64,000 nt of DNA, taken from NCBI GenBank assembly GCA_018057705.1, contig JAGPDF010000003.1, forward strand, positions 44,408-108,407. Reading direction: 5' to 3'. Of the stretch, positions 33,622 to 42,522 are shown piece by piece. This DNA is from Thermoanaerobaculia bacterium (lineage in GTDB: Bacteria > Acidobacteriota > Thermoanaerobaculia > Multivoradales > JAGPDF01). Positions within the stretch are counted from its first letter, which is position 1. Each line of letters begins with the position of its first letter. The notes below the pieces were generated by a model, which made no database searches, was not told where the DNA came from, and saw nothing but the letters and a program-made list of their open reading frames with translations. A program made the translations under genes and the position numbers.

Positions 33622-34632
33622 ATGAAATTCACACGCTCGCTCGTCGCTTTCTCGATCCTGGCGCTGACCCTCGCTGCGGCCTCCCACGCTGCAACGCCGC
33701 TCAACGCGCTGCTTTCCATCGACAACGCCACCGCCAATCCGGGGGGAGTGGCGCGGCTGCGCGTCGTGCACAACTCTCCGGACGCCCCCAACGTCGACAT
33801 CATCGTCAACGGCGGCGTCGCCCTCTCCAACGTGCCGTTCGGCGCCATCTCCGACTACCTTTCGGTCCCCGGCGGGAGCTACAACGTCAAGGTCTCGCCG
33901 GCCGGAGCCGCTGACTCGGGTCCGTACGTCATCGATGCCGACGTGGCCCTCACCGCCGGCACGGACTACACCGTCATCGCCAGCGGCTTCCTCGCCGACA
34001 TTTACCCCGCCGTCCTGGTCGACGACAACTCCGCTCCGGCGGCGGGATCGTCGCGCGTCCGCTTCTTCCACGGCTCGCCGGACGCTCCGGCGGTCGACAT
34101 CGCCCTGGTGGACGGCCCGGTCCTCATCGCCGGCGCCCCGTTCGGTGCCAACGCCACGATCACCGTTCCCGCCGGAACCTACGATCTCGAGGTGCGGGTG
34201 GCCGGCACCACGACCGAGGTCCTGCAGCTGCGCGGCCTCGCCCTCGCCGACGGAGTCGTCTACACCGCCTACGCCTCGGGTCTCGTCGCCGACGGTTCGG
34301 CCGACCGCACGCTCTACCTGGGCGACGACGACCGCTTCCGCATCGACGCCACCTTCACCGACTTCGCCGGCAACTCGGGCGTCGCCAAGATCTTCCACAC
34401 CACCTCGCAGACCGGGCAGTTCTGGTTCTTCTCGCCCGAGAACATCGAGCTCCTGATCAAGGTGATCGACGGCCGCGATGTGAACAACGCCTTCTGGCTG
34501 TTCCACGGCTCCGCCTCGAACGTCCAGTACACCGTCACCGTGACCGACACCGTGGACGACGTGCAGAAGACCTACTCGAATCCGCTCGGCAACTTCGGCA
34601 GCGACGGCGACATCGAGGCCTTTCCGCAGTAA
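33622..34632 (+). CDS. secreted DUF4397 protein with shared FWFF C-terminal domain
   Basis: 336 residues, ATG at 33622 after GGGAG. A signal peptide (LVAFSILALTLAAASHA) is followed by two DUF4397 units: VARLRVVHNSPDAPNVDIIVNG ... LTAGTDYTVIASG and SRVRFFHGSPDAPAVDIALVDG ... VVYTAYASG. Residues about 235-336 (FRIDATFTDFAGNSGVAKIF, GQFWFFSPENIELLIKVIDG, FWLFHGSASNVQYTVTVTDT, TYSNPLG) match the C-terminal domain of the Calx-beta protein. Likely a surface protein. A hairpin follows the stop. Confidence 0.87.
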   Translation: MKFTRSLVAFSILALTLAAASHAATPLNALLSIDNATANPGGVARLRVVHNSPDAPNVDIIVNGGVALSNVPFGAISDYLSVPGGSYNVKVSPAGAADSGPYVIDADVALTAGTDYTVIASGFLADIYPAVLVDDNSAPAAGSSRVRFFHGSPDAPAVDIALVDGPVLIAGAPFGANATITVPAGTYDLEVRVAGTTTEVLQLRGLALADGVVYTAYASGLVADGSADRTLYLGDDDRFRIDATFTDFAGNSGVAKIFHTTSQTGQFWFFSPENIELLIKVIDGRDVNNAFWLFHGSASNVQYTVTVTDTVDDVQKTYSNPLGNFGSDGDIEAFPQ

Positions 34633-34670
34633 CCGCCCTCGGCATCTGCACGCGGAAACTCGCTGTCCCC

Positions 34671-34704
34671 GGGCCGGCTCCGATCGCACGATCGGTGCCG
34701 GCCC
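34671..34704. terminator. hairpin after the DUF4397 gene
   Basis: GGGCCGGC-T-CCGATCG (34671-34686) pairs with CGATCGG-T-GCCGGCCC (34689-34704), with one T-T mismatch and a two-base apex. It is followed by TTCGTTCG rather than a clear T-run. It lies between convergent genes and could terminate both. Confidence 0.6.
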
Positions 34705-34740
34705 TTCGTTCGTCCGCGAGGGTTCTGGCGGTCCGGCGCC

Positions 34741-35505
34741 TCAGCTCGCGACGAGTACGAGCTCCGCGGAAAGATCGCGATCGTAGGGCTCGCCGGCGAA
34801 GCCGCCGTAGCACTGGACCTCGCGAAAGCGCGCTACATCGAGGAGCGTCAGGAGCTCGCCGTGACGCCAGCCCTGGAGGTAGCGATGGCGCTCGTGGAGC
34901 AGGACCGGGTCGGAGCTCTCTGCCGCCGGCCGCCGCAGGACGCGCTCGGTGACCGTCGCGATGCCGTCGGCTTCGAGGACGAGCGCGGCGCGGAAGAGGA
35001 GCTCACCGCCGGCCAGCGGCAGGCGGCGTTCGGGGAGCTCGCGAACGTCGCGGCTCGCGAGCCCGTCGTAGTTCCACTGGTGAAGGACGAGGACGCCGCC
35101 GGGGAGGAAGCGGCGCCGCAGCCCGATGAACATCCGCGAGACCGCCTCGGCCCCAATGAGCGCCGGCAGCGTGTTGCCGAGGCAGAGGGCGCCGCCGAAC
35201 TGCCCACGCACCATCGCCTCGACGGCCCCCAGGTCGCCGACCAGGAACTCGACGCCGGGCACGGCGAGCTCCTTCGCCCGTTCCCAGCGCTCACGCACCC
35301 CCTCGATTCCGACCACCTCGAAGCCCTTCCCGGCGAGCCAGCGGGCATGCTCCCCGGTGCCGCTGCCGAGATCGACGACCCGCCGGCTGGGAGCCTGGCC
35401 CAGCGCACCGAGCAGAAACGGCCCTTCGTGCTCGAGGCGCTCCCGCCAATCGACGGCGCTGTCGTAGTTCAGGAGGAGCGGGAACGGGGTGGCCTCGGTC
35501 GGCAT
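34741..35505 (-). CDS. class I SAM-dependent methyltransferase
   Basis: 254 residues with the standard SAM-binding order: motif I VVDLGSGTGEHARWLA, an acidic end of strand two (VVGIEGV), VEFLVGDL, and GGALCLGNTLPAL as motif IV, then LRRRFLPGGVLVLHQWNYDGL. The C-terminal half is a mixed beta region. Substrate unknown. It is divergent from the RHH/PIN toxin-antitoxin unit. Confidence 0.85.
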   Translation of the reverse strand: MPTEATPFPLLLNYDSAVDWRERLEHEGPFLLGALGQAPSRRVVDLGSGTGEHARWLAGKGFEVVGIEGVRERWERAKELAVPGVEFLVGDLGAVEAMVRGQFGGALCLGNTLPALIGAEAVSRMFIGLRRRFLPGGVLVLHQWNYDGLASRDVRELPERRLPLAGGELLFRAALVLEADGIATVTERVLRRPAAESSDPVLLHERHRYLQGWRHGELLTLLDVARFREVQCYGGFAGEPYDRDLSAELVLVAS

Positions 35506-35593
35506 CGAAGGCCCGACACTATCTTCTGATGCAAGAGGGCAGGAACTGGGAGACCGGCATCCCCGACCCTGTGGTGCGTTGGTGTTTTGGTGC

Positions 35594-35606
35594 TACAATG
35601 CACACA
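35594..35606 (+). promoter_or_regulatory. -10 box of a leaderless antitoxin transcript
   Basis: TACAAT (35594-35599) ends six bases before the ATG at 35606, so transcription would start at or next to the start codon. The -35 region (about 35571) is poor. There is no Shine-Dalgarno sequence before the ATG, which agrees with leaderless translation. Confidence 0.5.
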
Positions 35607-35881
35607 TGGCTAGGTTGACGATCTCCCTTCCCGCGGAACTTCACCAGGCGCTCAGGGAGGCGGCTGCGAGGCGCAACGAGACGATCGGCAAGTTGATCGC
35701 CGAGAGCTTGGTCGCCTATGGTGTCAAGCCCGAGGCATCCGCCGTCGAGCTCGTGCGCCAAGCGCGCCTGCGATCGGCGCTACCAGCCGGCCAGGCACTG
35801 AGCCTCGCCCTCGGTGAAACCGCTGCCGCGCGGTCCAGGAGCACAGACAGCCGCCGCCAAGCCTCTCGAAAAGCGCGATGA
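35606..35881 (+). CDS. ribbon-helix-helix antitoxin
   Basis: 91 residues from ATG at 35606; longer upstream frame has no RBS. MARLTISLPAELHQALREAAARRNETIGKLIAESL is a ribbon-helix-helix DNA-binding domain. The C-terminal half, basic and Ser/Arg-rich, would wrap the toxin. The stop overlaps the PIN gene start by four bases (ATGA, 35878-35881). It probably represses its own promoter. Confidence 0.85.
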   Translation: MARLTISLPAELHQALREAAARRNETIGKLIAESLVAYGVKPEASAVELVRQARLRSALPAGQALSLALGETAAARSRSTDSRRQASRKAR

Positions 35882-36303
35882 GCGTGCTGGCGGTCGTCGA
35901 CACGAATGTCGTCGCCGCTGGCCTCATGACCGCCGACGAATCGTCTCCGACGGCGCGCATTCTCGACCTCATGCTCTCCGGATCTCTGCGCTTCCTACTT
36001 TCGGTCGAGCTTCTGACGGAGTATCGCGAAGTACTTCTGCGGCCGAAGATTGCCCGCAGCCATGGACTCTCCGCGGATGAAGTCGACCGCGTCCTCGCAG
36101 ACCTCGTGCTGCATGCTGCGCTTCGCGAGATCACCCCACTTGCCGCTGGACTCTCCCCGAGCGGCGACGAGCATGTCGTGGCGCTGCTCGCGGTCGATCC
36201 CGGCGCCGTTCTCGTAACGGGCGACAAGGCACTGGCGCGTCTCGTCGCTTCGCGAGCGTTCTCGCCTGGCCGGTTTCTGGCGCTTCGCCTCGCCTCACGC
36301 TGA
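35878..36303 (+). CDS. PIN-domain toxin (COG1569-like)
   Basis: 141 residues. The PIN acidic residues are visible: VVDTNVVAAGL (Asp8), SVELLTEYREVL (Glu), and a final SGDEHVVALLAVDPGAVLVTGDKAL (Asp pairs). PIN toxins are Mg-dependent RNases. Coupled by overlap to the RHH gene just upstream, the usual order of antitoxin then toxin. Confidence 0.88.
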   Translation: MSVLAVVDTNVVAAGLMTADESSPTARILDLMLSGSLRFLLSVELLTEYREVLLRPKIARSHGLSADEVDRVLADLVLHAALREITPLAAGLSPSGDEHVVALLAVDPGAVLVTGDKALARLVASRAFSPGRFLALRLASR

Positions 36304-36360
36304 GCCTTCGACGCCCCCGATCGCGCACCACGGCAAGGCTGCGCTAGGCTTCTGAGCACC

Positions 36361-37611
36361 ATGAGCGACCTCCGCGAACGCGTCCTCGAACGATTCCTGC
36401 GCTATGTGCGCATCGACACCCAGTCTGACGAAAAGTCGACGACTTACCCCTCCACCGAGAAACAGTACGACCTCCTGCGTCCGCTGGTCGAGGAGCTCAA
36501 GGCGATCGGCCTCGCCGACGCAACCATCGACGAGTGGGGCTACGTGATGGCGACGATTCCGGCGACCACCCGGAAGGCCGACGTGCCGACGATCGGGTTG
36601 CTCGCTCACGTCGACACCTCTCCGGAGATGCCCGGCGCCGGCGTCAAGCCGATCGTGCACGCCAGGTACAGCGGCCAGGACCTCGTCCTGCCGGACGACC
36701 CTACCGCCGTGCTGCGCTTCGCCGACAACCCGTGGCTCGCCGAGCAGATCGGCAACGACATCGTCACCGCCTCGGGAACCACGCTCCTGGGCGCCGACAA
36801 CAAGGCCGGCGTGGCCGAGATCGTCACCGTGGCCGAGTACCTGATCCAGCACCCGGAGATTCCGCACGGCGCCATCCGCATCGGCTTCACCCCCGACGAA
36901 GAGGTGGGCCGCGGCACCGAGCACTTCGACGTCGCGAAGTTCGGCGCCGCCTGCGCCTACACGCTCGACGGTGAAACCCTGGGCGAGCTCGAGATGGAGA
37001 GCTTCTGCGCCGACGCCTTGACGGTCACGTTCCAGGGCTTCAATACCCACCCCGGTTACGCCAAGGGGCGGATGGTGAACGCCATCAAGATCGCCGCCGA
37101 CTTCATTCAGCGCCTGCCCGAAGACCGCCTCTCACCCGAGACGACCGGCGGCTACGAGGGCTATGTCCACCCCTACGTGGTGGCGGCGAGCGTCGAGCGC
37201 ACGTCCGTGAAGCTCCTGATCCGCGACTTCAAGGTGCCGGGCCTCAAGGAGAAGGAGACCTTCCTCGAGAACCTGGCGCACACCACGGTCGCCGACTGGC
37301 CGGGCGCCTCGGTCGAGACGAAGATCGAGGAGAGCTACCGCAACATGCGCGAGGTCCTCGACCAGCATCCGCAGGTGGTCGATAACGCCCGCGAAGCGAT
37401 CCGGCGCGCCGGCCTCACCCTGCGCGAGCGCCCGATCCGCGGCGGCACGGACGGCTCGCGACTGTCGTTCATGGGCCTGCCCACCCCGAACCTCTTCGCC
37501 GGCGAGCACAACTTCCACTCCCGCCTCGAATGGGTCTCGGTCCAGGACATGGAGAAAGCGGTCGAGACCGTCATCCAGCTCGTCCAGGTCTGGGAAGAGC
37601 GCGCGAGCTAG
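36361..37611 (+). CDS. pepT: peptidase T (tripeptide aminopeptidase)
   Basis: 416 residues, the normal length. Di-zinc M20 motifs are in order: LLAHVDTSPE (His, Asp), TLLGADNKAGVAEI (bridging Asp), TPDEEVGRG (catalytic Glu pair), YTLDGETLGELEMESF and EHNFHSRLEWV (His). Cytosolic removal of N-terminal residues from tripeptides. It follows the toxin-antitoxin pair but has its own start (no overlap) and appears to be a single gene. Confidence 0.95.
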   Translation: MSDLRERVLERFLRYVRIDTQSDEKSTTYPSTEKQYDLLRPLVEELKAIGLADATIDEWGYVMATIPATTRKADVPTIGLLAHVDTSPEMPGAGVKPIVHARYSGQDLVLPDDPTAVLRFADNPWLAEQIGNDIVTASGTTLLGADNKAGVAEIVTVAEYLIQHPEIPHGAIRIGFTPDEEVGRGTEHFDVAKFGAACAYTLDGETLGELEMESFCADALTVTFQGFNTHPGYAKGRMVNAIKIAADFIQRLPEDRLSPETTGGYEGYVHPYVVAASVERTSVKLLIRDFKVPGLKEKETFLENLAHTTVADWPGASVETKIEESYRNMREVLDQHPQVVDNAREAIRRAGLTLRERPIRGGTDGSRLSFMGLPTPNLFAGEHNFHSRLEWVSVQDMEKAVETVIQLVQVWEERAS

Positions 37612-37676
37612 GAGGCGAGCAGTCGAAGGGCCCGATCTCCGAAGCACCGTCGGGATGTCGGTACCCGAGAAGACTG

Positions 37677-38213
37677 TCAGGTCGAGCGCTTCGCCTTGGC
37701 GCGTTCGATCTGCTCTTTGGCGTAGTCGACGAAGTCGCGCCGGCGCGAGTCCCCGAGGAAGGCTCGAACCGGAATGATGTAGGCGGAGAACTGACCCGGG
37801 TGGAGACAGACATATCCCCCCCAATCGATGATCCTGTCGACGCCCGCCCAGTAAATCTCATTCCGGTTGAAGACGGTCGTTTCCACGACGCCTTCCGGAG
37901 TGAGGGTGACCGTGTGGTCCGCGAGCACCGCGCGGTTCCGACGTGCCGAGACGCCCAGAAGAATCGCCAAGAGGGTCAAGACCACGACTGCCACTGTCAC
38001 GAGGAGAGCCGTGATCAGGAAGAGGACAACCGCGTCGATCGTGAATCCGTTGACACCGAAAGCGAAAAGGCCGATCCACAGGTAGTTCACCGCGAAAATC
38101 AGCTGGTTCGGTCGCGCGCGGGCGAGCATCAACAGGTTGAAGAGCACCAGGTCCCATCGGGAGTTCTTGTAGCTCACCGCTCGCGAATCGCCTGCCTGGA
38201 CCACTTCCGACAT
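37677..38213 (-). CDS. YcxB-like membrane protein
   Basis: 178 residues from ATG at 38213, with GGGAG five bases upstream (the frame also opens at TTG 38225). Two or three membrane helices (NQLIFAVNYLWIGLFAFGV and AVVLFLITALLVTVAVVVLTLLAILLGV) are followed by a soluble YcxB-like domain: HTVTLTPEGVVETTVFNRNEIYWAGVDRIIDWGGYVCLH ... AYIIPVRAF. Function unknown. Confidence 0.78.
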   Translation of the reverse strand: MSEVVQAGDSRAVSYKNSRWDLVLFNLLMLARARPNQLIFAVNYLWIGLFAFGVNGFTIDAVVLFLITALLVTVAVVVLTLLAILLGVSARRNRAVLADHTVTLTPEGVVETTVFNRNEIYWAGVDRIIDWGGYVCLHPGQFSAYIIPVRAFLGDSRRRDFVDYAKEQIERAKAKRST

Positions 38214-38317
38214 CGAATCTCCCAACTGTAGTGCGTCACGATGGAATCGTTACGCTAGCAGACGCCCGGAACGGACTGCAGCCCCGGTCCGAGCGGGCAG
38301 GTCCCGGAGGTCGGTGC

Positions 38318-39292
38318 TCAGCGCGGCAGGGCGTCGTAGGCCTGCTGGATCCAGGCCGGAGGATCGGGAGAGGGCGAGCGCGGCTTCCCGGCGGTCACTT
38401 CCCAGTGGTGGAGCCAGGAGATCCCCCAGGCGCCGACGTAGTCGTCGGGCAGCGTGTAGGCCGGATCGCGCAGCGTTTCGTCGAGAGTCGCGTAGCGGTA
38501 GCCGCGCTTCTCCATCCGGTCCGCCAGCGCACCGAAATGATCGGCGTTCAGCGCGTTGGCGTGAATCAGCAACACCTGCGCGATCTCGCGCCCGACGACG
38601 CGGTGCGAAAGCTCTTCGACGAAACCGAAGACCTGATCCATGTAGTCGAGATAGGCGGCGGCCACCCGGCCGGCGAACGCCTGGTCACCCCGCCGCAGGG
38701 CGTCGGCGTAGACGAAGGCGAAGACGTATTCGTCGTTGTCGATCGTCACCGGCGCGATCGTGTAGCCCTTCTCGGCGAGGAACTTCTCGAACGCCCGGCG
38801 CTTCGGGAGCTCGAGCCCCACCTGCAGGAAGGGATGGCGGAAATAGCGCAGCGTCCTGCCCTTCTCCGCCAGCAGACTCCGGGTGACCGGCTCGCCGCGC
38901 AGCACGTCGGCCTCGAACTCCTCGAGCGGCAGGCGGTTGAGACTGCGGTGCGAATACGTGTGATTGCCGAGCTCGAGTCCGGCGTCGATCCACTGCCGAA
39001 GAACGGCGGTCCGCGCCGCGACCCCAGCCGCGCTTTCGCCGGAGGCGAAGAGCTTGCCCTCGTTGACGAAGCCGACCGCCGGCACCCGATGCTCCGCGAG
39101 CGCCGCGAGGAGCTTGGCGGTCATCGCCGCGAGCGCCGCCGGCTCGTTCGACACCACCCCGGCCGGCGGCGCCGGCAGGTCGTCGATCGTCACTGCCAGG
39201 GTACGCCGGGGCGGTTCCCCTGGCGCCTCGCCACCAGCGGGTACAGGCGTTGCCACCAGCGCCGCGCACGTCAGCCAGACGCTCCACTTCAT
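38318..39292 (-). CDS. polysaccharide deacetylase family protein
   Basis: 324 residues with a signal peptide (VWLTCAALVATPVPAGG). NodB-homology motifs: LAVTIDDLPAPP (catalytic Asp pair) and ELGNHTYSHRSLN (HxxxH zinc ligands), then RYFRHPFLQVG, and a C-terminal QVLLIHANALNADH. It probably deacetylates an N-acetylated cell-wall or surface sugar in the periplasm. It overlaps the upstream gene by four bases (ATGA 39289-39292), so the two are co-translated. Confidence 0.87.
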   Translation of the reverse strand: MKWSVWLTCAALVATPVPAGGEAPGEPPRRTLAVTIDDLPAPPAGVVSNEPAALAAMTAKLLAALAEHRVPAVGFVNEGKLFASGESAAGVAARTAVLRQWIDAGLELGNHTYSHRSLNRLPLEEFEADVLRGEPVTRSLLAEKGRTLRYFRHPFLQVGLELPKRRAFEKFLAEKGYTIAPVTIDNDEYVFAFVYADALRRGDQAFAGRVAAAYLDYMDQVFGFVEELSHRVVGREIAQVLLIHANALNADHFGALADRMEKRGYRYATLDETLRDPAYTLPDDYVGAWGISWLHHWEVTAGKPRSPSPDPPAWIQQAYDALPR

Positions 39293-39765
39293 GGCTTCGT
39301 CGATCCGACAGGATCGAGCTTCATCGTCGCAGCCTCCGATTCCGTCAGCAAGGCGCGCGCCGCGGTTCTCGCAACCATGGGGTCGAGCGTCCCGTCCGCG
39401 ACCGCGGACAGCGCGGCCTCCGCCTCCGGACTCGCCTCCGCGAACGGATAGCGGGCGCGGTAGCGCTTCGCGAGCAGCAGCGACTGGCGCTCATCGGGAG
39501 AAAGCTGATGCGGCGAGCGCTCCCGCGACACGCCGAGAATCGCCCCGTCGAGGCGCTGCTCCATCCGCCGCAGCGCCTTGTCCGCCTGGTCGGTGCGCAG
39601 ATAGATCAACTCGTCGATCCCGAAGTGGATCGAAGCTGCAACCTCCATTCGCATCACCGGTTCGGTGATCGCCCAGAGCCGATGCGCGCCGAAGTAGCCT
39701 CCGGCGTAGAACCCGGCGACGAAAACCAAGAAACCTCCCAGGAGACTCCCCCACCGCTGTCGCAT
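39289..39765 (-). CDS. membrane-anchored protein of unknown function
   Basis: 158 residues from ATG at 39765 (GGGAGG upstream; earlier ATG in the frame lacks a site). One N-terminal helix (WGSLLGGFLVFVAGFYAGGYFGAHRL) anchors a helical domain (FGIDELIYLRTDQADKALRRMEQRLDGAILGV). No family recognised. It is the first gene of a pair with the deacetylase, so it may assist its location or substrate. Confidence 0.7.
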   Translation of the reverse strand: MRQRWGSLLGGFLVFVAGFYAGGYFGAHRLWAITEPVMRMEVAASIHFGIDELIYLRTDQADKALRRMEQRLDGAILGVSRERSPHQLSPDERQSLLLAKRYRARYPFAEASPEAEAALSAVADGTLDPMVARTAARALLTESEAATMKLDPVGSTKP

Positions 39766-39879
39766 CGCCTGCCCTCCCCTGGCGTGCTTGCCTGGGGGTG
39801 AGTCTCGCACAGCTCGCCAGTCGGTTGCGGGCGACGAGCGCGGCGCAGACCTGCAGGAGCGCCAACCGTGGTTAGCGGT

Positions 39880-40344
39880 TCATGGCACCGCCGGCTTGGC
39901 GTCGAGCTCGAGCTTGTCCTTGCGGATGAACGTCTCCACCGCGTCGAAGCCCTCGGCCACGTTCGGATCGGCCATGAGCGCGCGCATCGCCTCCTGCCCG
40001 AGAACCTGGAAGGCGTTCTCGACCGTCCCCTGGCCGTCGCGCTCGAGCGCCGCGGCGAATTGCGGCCGGCACGACTCGGTCAGCAGGCGCTCGAAGAGCC
40101 TCCCCACCGTGCGCGCCATCGCCGTGCGCTGCTCCGGCGACACCACGGAGATCGAGCTCACCACCGGGTGCAGGGCGGCCGTGGCGAAGAGCCAGCGCAC
40201 CAGATCGTTTTCGTCCCGCGCCGTGGTCGCATCCTCCATGCACCTGGCGAGCGCGTCGAACTCGACGCCAGCGGTCACTGGCGACATCGGCAGCAAGAAG
40301 AGCGTCAGGGAGACGGCAACTGCATTCAGGGCTGGCTTGGTCAA
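39880..40344 (-). CDS. exported helical protein of unknown function
   Basis: 154 residues from TTG at 40344, with GGAGG six bases upstream. Signal peptide: ALNAVAVSLTLFLLPMSPVTA. The mature chain is helical with a C...C pair (LARCMEDATTARDENDLVRWLFATAALHP and LLTESCRPQFAAAL) that may form a disulphide. No family recognised. Confidence 0.72.
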   Translation of the reverse strand: MTKPALNAVAVSLTLFLLPMSPVTAGVEFDALARCMEDATTARDENDLVRWLFATAALHPVVSSISVVSPEQRTAMARTVGRLFERLLTESCRPQFAAALERDGQGTVENAFQVLGQEAMRALMADPNVAEGFDAVETFIRKDKLELDAKPAVP

Positions 40345-40432
40345 TCTCTGCCTCCGGTGGGCCGGTCGTTGCCGCGAATTCTAGATCGGCCGCCCCGCGA
40401 CTGCCGCCCCCTCGCCCCGCTTCTCCGGCAGC

Positions 40433-41401
40433 TCAACCCGCCTCCGCCGGCCGGAATCGCTCCCCGATCGCCAGCCGGTGGACGCGGCGGGCGAGGTCGG
40501 GCGATCCCTGTCTGAGGAGCCGCTCGATCACCCGGTCAGCCTCGTCGATCGGCTCGTCGGTCAGGTCGAAAGTGCCCCAGTGCATCGGCAGCATGTGCGC
40601 CGCGCCGAGATCCTGGAAAGCGGCGAGTGCCTCCTCCGGATTCATGTGCACCGGCTTCATGAACCAGCGCGGTTCGTAGGCGCCGGTCGGCAGCAGGGCG
40701 AGATCGAGGTTTGGGAAGACCCTCCCGTACTCGGCGAAGCCCCGGAAGTACCCGCTGTCGCCGGCGAAGAAGGTTCGCATACGGGGACTCTCGATGAGCC
40801 ACGAGCCCCAGAGAGTCGTTTCGTCGGGTTGCGAGAGGCGGCGCGACCAGTGCTGCGCCGGCAGGAGAGTGAGGCGAAAGCCGCGGCACTCGGTCGACTG
40901 CCACCAGTCGAGCTCTTCGACGTCGGAGTAGCCGAACTGCCTGACGAACCGGCCGAGCCCAAGCGGCACCCGCCAAGCGATCCCCTTCGGCAGGCGGGAG
41001 AGACTCCAGCGGTCGAGGTGGTCATAGTGATTGTGCGACAACACCGCCACCGCGCCCTCCGGAATCGCGGTGAGCGGAACGCCGGGGGGCTCCCGGCGGC
41101 GCGGCAAGAGCGCCCGCGGGCCGAAGTGCGGATCGGTCAGCAGGACGTTCCCGCCGTCCTGAAGCGCAAAGGTCGCGTGCCCGACCCAGGTCGCCCCGGG
41201 AGTGCCGGCGCGCCGGCGAAGGTCCGCCCCGTCGTTCGCGACCCGGGGCACGCGCGGCGGGCGTCTCTTGTCGTAGCGGTTCCGCGACAGCAGCTTCCAG
41301 CGCACGAGGTCGCGAAAGGTCGCTTTGCCGACTCCCCAGGGATTGAAGAAGCGCCCGCTCGCGAAGTGCGGCGCATGCAGCGTGTCGACCGGATCCGTCA
41401 C
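40433..41401 (-). CDS. MBL-fold metallo-hydrolase (UlaG/NAPE-PLD-like)
   Basis: 322 residues from GTG. Metallo-beta-lactamase motifs: WVGHATFALQDGGNVLLTDPHFGPRA, LSHNHYDHLDRWSL (HxHxDH), LPAQHWSRR, TFFAGDSGYFRGF and MLPMHWGTFDL. This arrangement is that of the NAPE-PLD/UlaG-like branch, which includes phosphodiesterases and lactonases. No signal peptide; cytoplasmic. Substrate unknown. Confidence 0.87.
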   Translation of the reverse strand: MTDPVDTLHAPHFASGRFFNPWGVGKATFRDLVRWKLLSRNRYDKRRPPRVPRVANDGADLRRRAGTPGATWVGHATFALQDGGNVLLTDPHFGPRALLPRRREPPGVPLTAIPEGAVAVLSHNHYDHLDRWSLSRLPKGIAWRVPLGLGRFVRQFGYSDVEELDWWQSTECRGFRLTLLPAQHWSRRLSQPDETTLWGSWLIESPRMRTFFAGDSGYFRGFAEYGRVFPNLDLALLPTGAYEPRWFMKPVHMNPEEALAAFQDLGAAHMLPMHWGTFDLTDEPIDEADRVIERLLRQGSPDLARRVHRLAIGERFRPAEAG

Positions 41402-41426
41402 CGGCGAAGTGTGACATGCGCAGTGC

Positions 41427-42425
41427 TCAGGGCGGGAGAGAGGCGAGGTAGGCGGCGAGCGCGATCATCTCGTCGAGGGTGAGCTTCTCGACCACCGGCC
41501 GCATGAGGACGCTCGACGGTCCGGCCCGGGCGCCGTGCCGGAAGTCCCAGAGCTGGCGGACGACGTAGCTCGGCGAGCGTCCGGCGATGCCGGGCACCGG
41601 GCCGAGCCCCCGGAGCCCCGGACCGTGGCAGGTGGCGCACGGCACCGTCTGCTGGTCGCCTGCGCTGACGCCGCCATGTTCCGCGAGGACCTGGCCCTGC
41701 CGGATACTGCCGATCGGCACATAGGCGAGAAAGCCGGCCCGCGAGTCGCGACTTTCGAACCGTTCGAGGTCTTCCGGCACTTCGAGGATCCGGGCACCGA
41801 TCGGCTCGCGCGCGCCGGCCGGCGCTGCGGCCAGGAACCATCCGGCGACGTAGGTCTTCGGCACGGCCGCGGTCTCGACGACCCGGATCGACCGTCGTGG
41901 CGCAAGGGCCGAGAAGTAAGCGGCGGCAGCGGCGACCTCCGTGTCGGTCGCGGCCCTGGCGACGGCGATCATCGCCGACGTGGGGAGGCGGTTCGGCACC
42001 GAGGTCCCGCGCGCACCGCTCTTGAAATCGGCCATCTGCTGGACGATGTAGGCCGCCGGCAGACCCGCGAGACGCGCGTTCTCGGGACCACCGGTGCCCT
42101 CCGCCCGATGGCAGAAGCCGCAGGCATAGACCTCCGGCCTCCGGCCGTAGGCGACGACATCGGGCATGGGGGCGTGGTCGGCAGGGTGCCAGTCTGGAGC
42201 GCGAAAGAGATCGCGCAGCTGGGTGAGCGTGAAGGACGCCGCGCTGCCAGGGACCCGGCGGAGAGATCCGTCGTCCGGCGTCGGCAGGAAGTCCGGTGGC
42301 TTCTCCGGGTAGGCCCACGACGGCGGGCCTTCGTCGCCCCACACCGGCGACGCCGGCGCCGGCAGGAAGGTCCACAGCGCGAGGGCGCACCTCACGAAGC
42401 GACGGATGAGCGACGGCAAGGACAT
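41427..42425 (-). CDS. dihaem c-type cytochrome (c4/c553-like)
   Basis: 332 residues from ATG at 42425, which opens a signal peptide (RRFVRCALALWTFLPAPASPVWG). Two CxxCH haem sites: YACGFCHRAEGTGGPENARLAGLPAAYIVQQM and TVPCATCHGPGLRGLGPVPGIAGRSPSYVVRQL, each in a domain resembling cytochrome c4 with 'LAGL' and 'IAGR' loops, plus a distal Met candidate after each (SAMIAVA, SSVLMRPVV). Periplasmic electron carrier. It is divergent from the alpha/beta hydrolase and close to the MBL gene (25 bases). Confidence 0.87.
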   Translation of the reverse strand: MSLPSLIRRFVRCALALWTFLPAPASPVWGDEGPPSWAYPEKPPDFLPTPDDGSLRRVPGSAASFTLTQLRDLFRAPDWHPADHAPMPDVVAYGRRPEVYACGFCHRAEGTGGPENARLAGLPAAYIVQQMADFKSGARGTSVPNRLPTSAMIAVARAATDTEVAAAAAYFSALAPRRSIRVVETAAVPKTYVAGWFLAAAPAGAREPIGARILEVPEDLERFESRDSRAGFLAYVPIGSIRQGQVLAEHGGVSAGDQQTVPCATCHGPGLRGLGPVPGIAGRSPSYVVRQLWDFRHGARAGPSSVLMRPVVEKLTLDEMIALAAYLASLPP

Positions 42426-42522
42426 CGGGTGGCGCGAACTCTCGCACAAACCGTCCATCGCCGGGGAGTCGCGACTACGGCCTGGAGCCCGGCATCCACC
42501 ACGAACGGCGTAGGCTTGCGGC

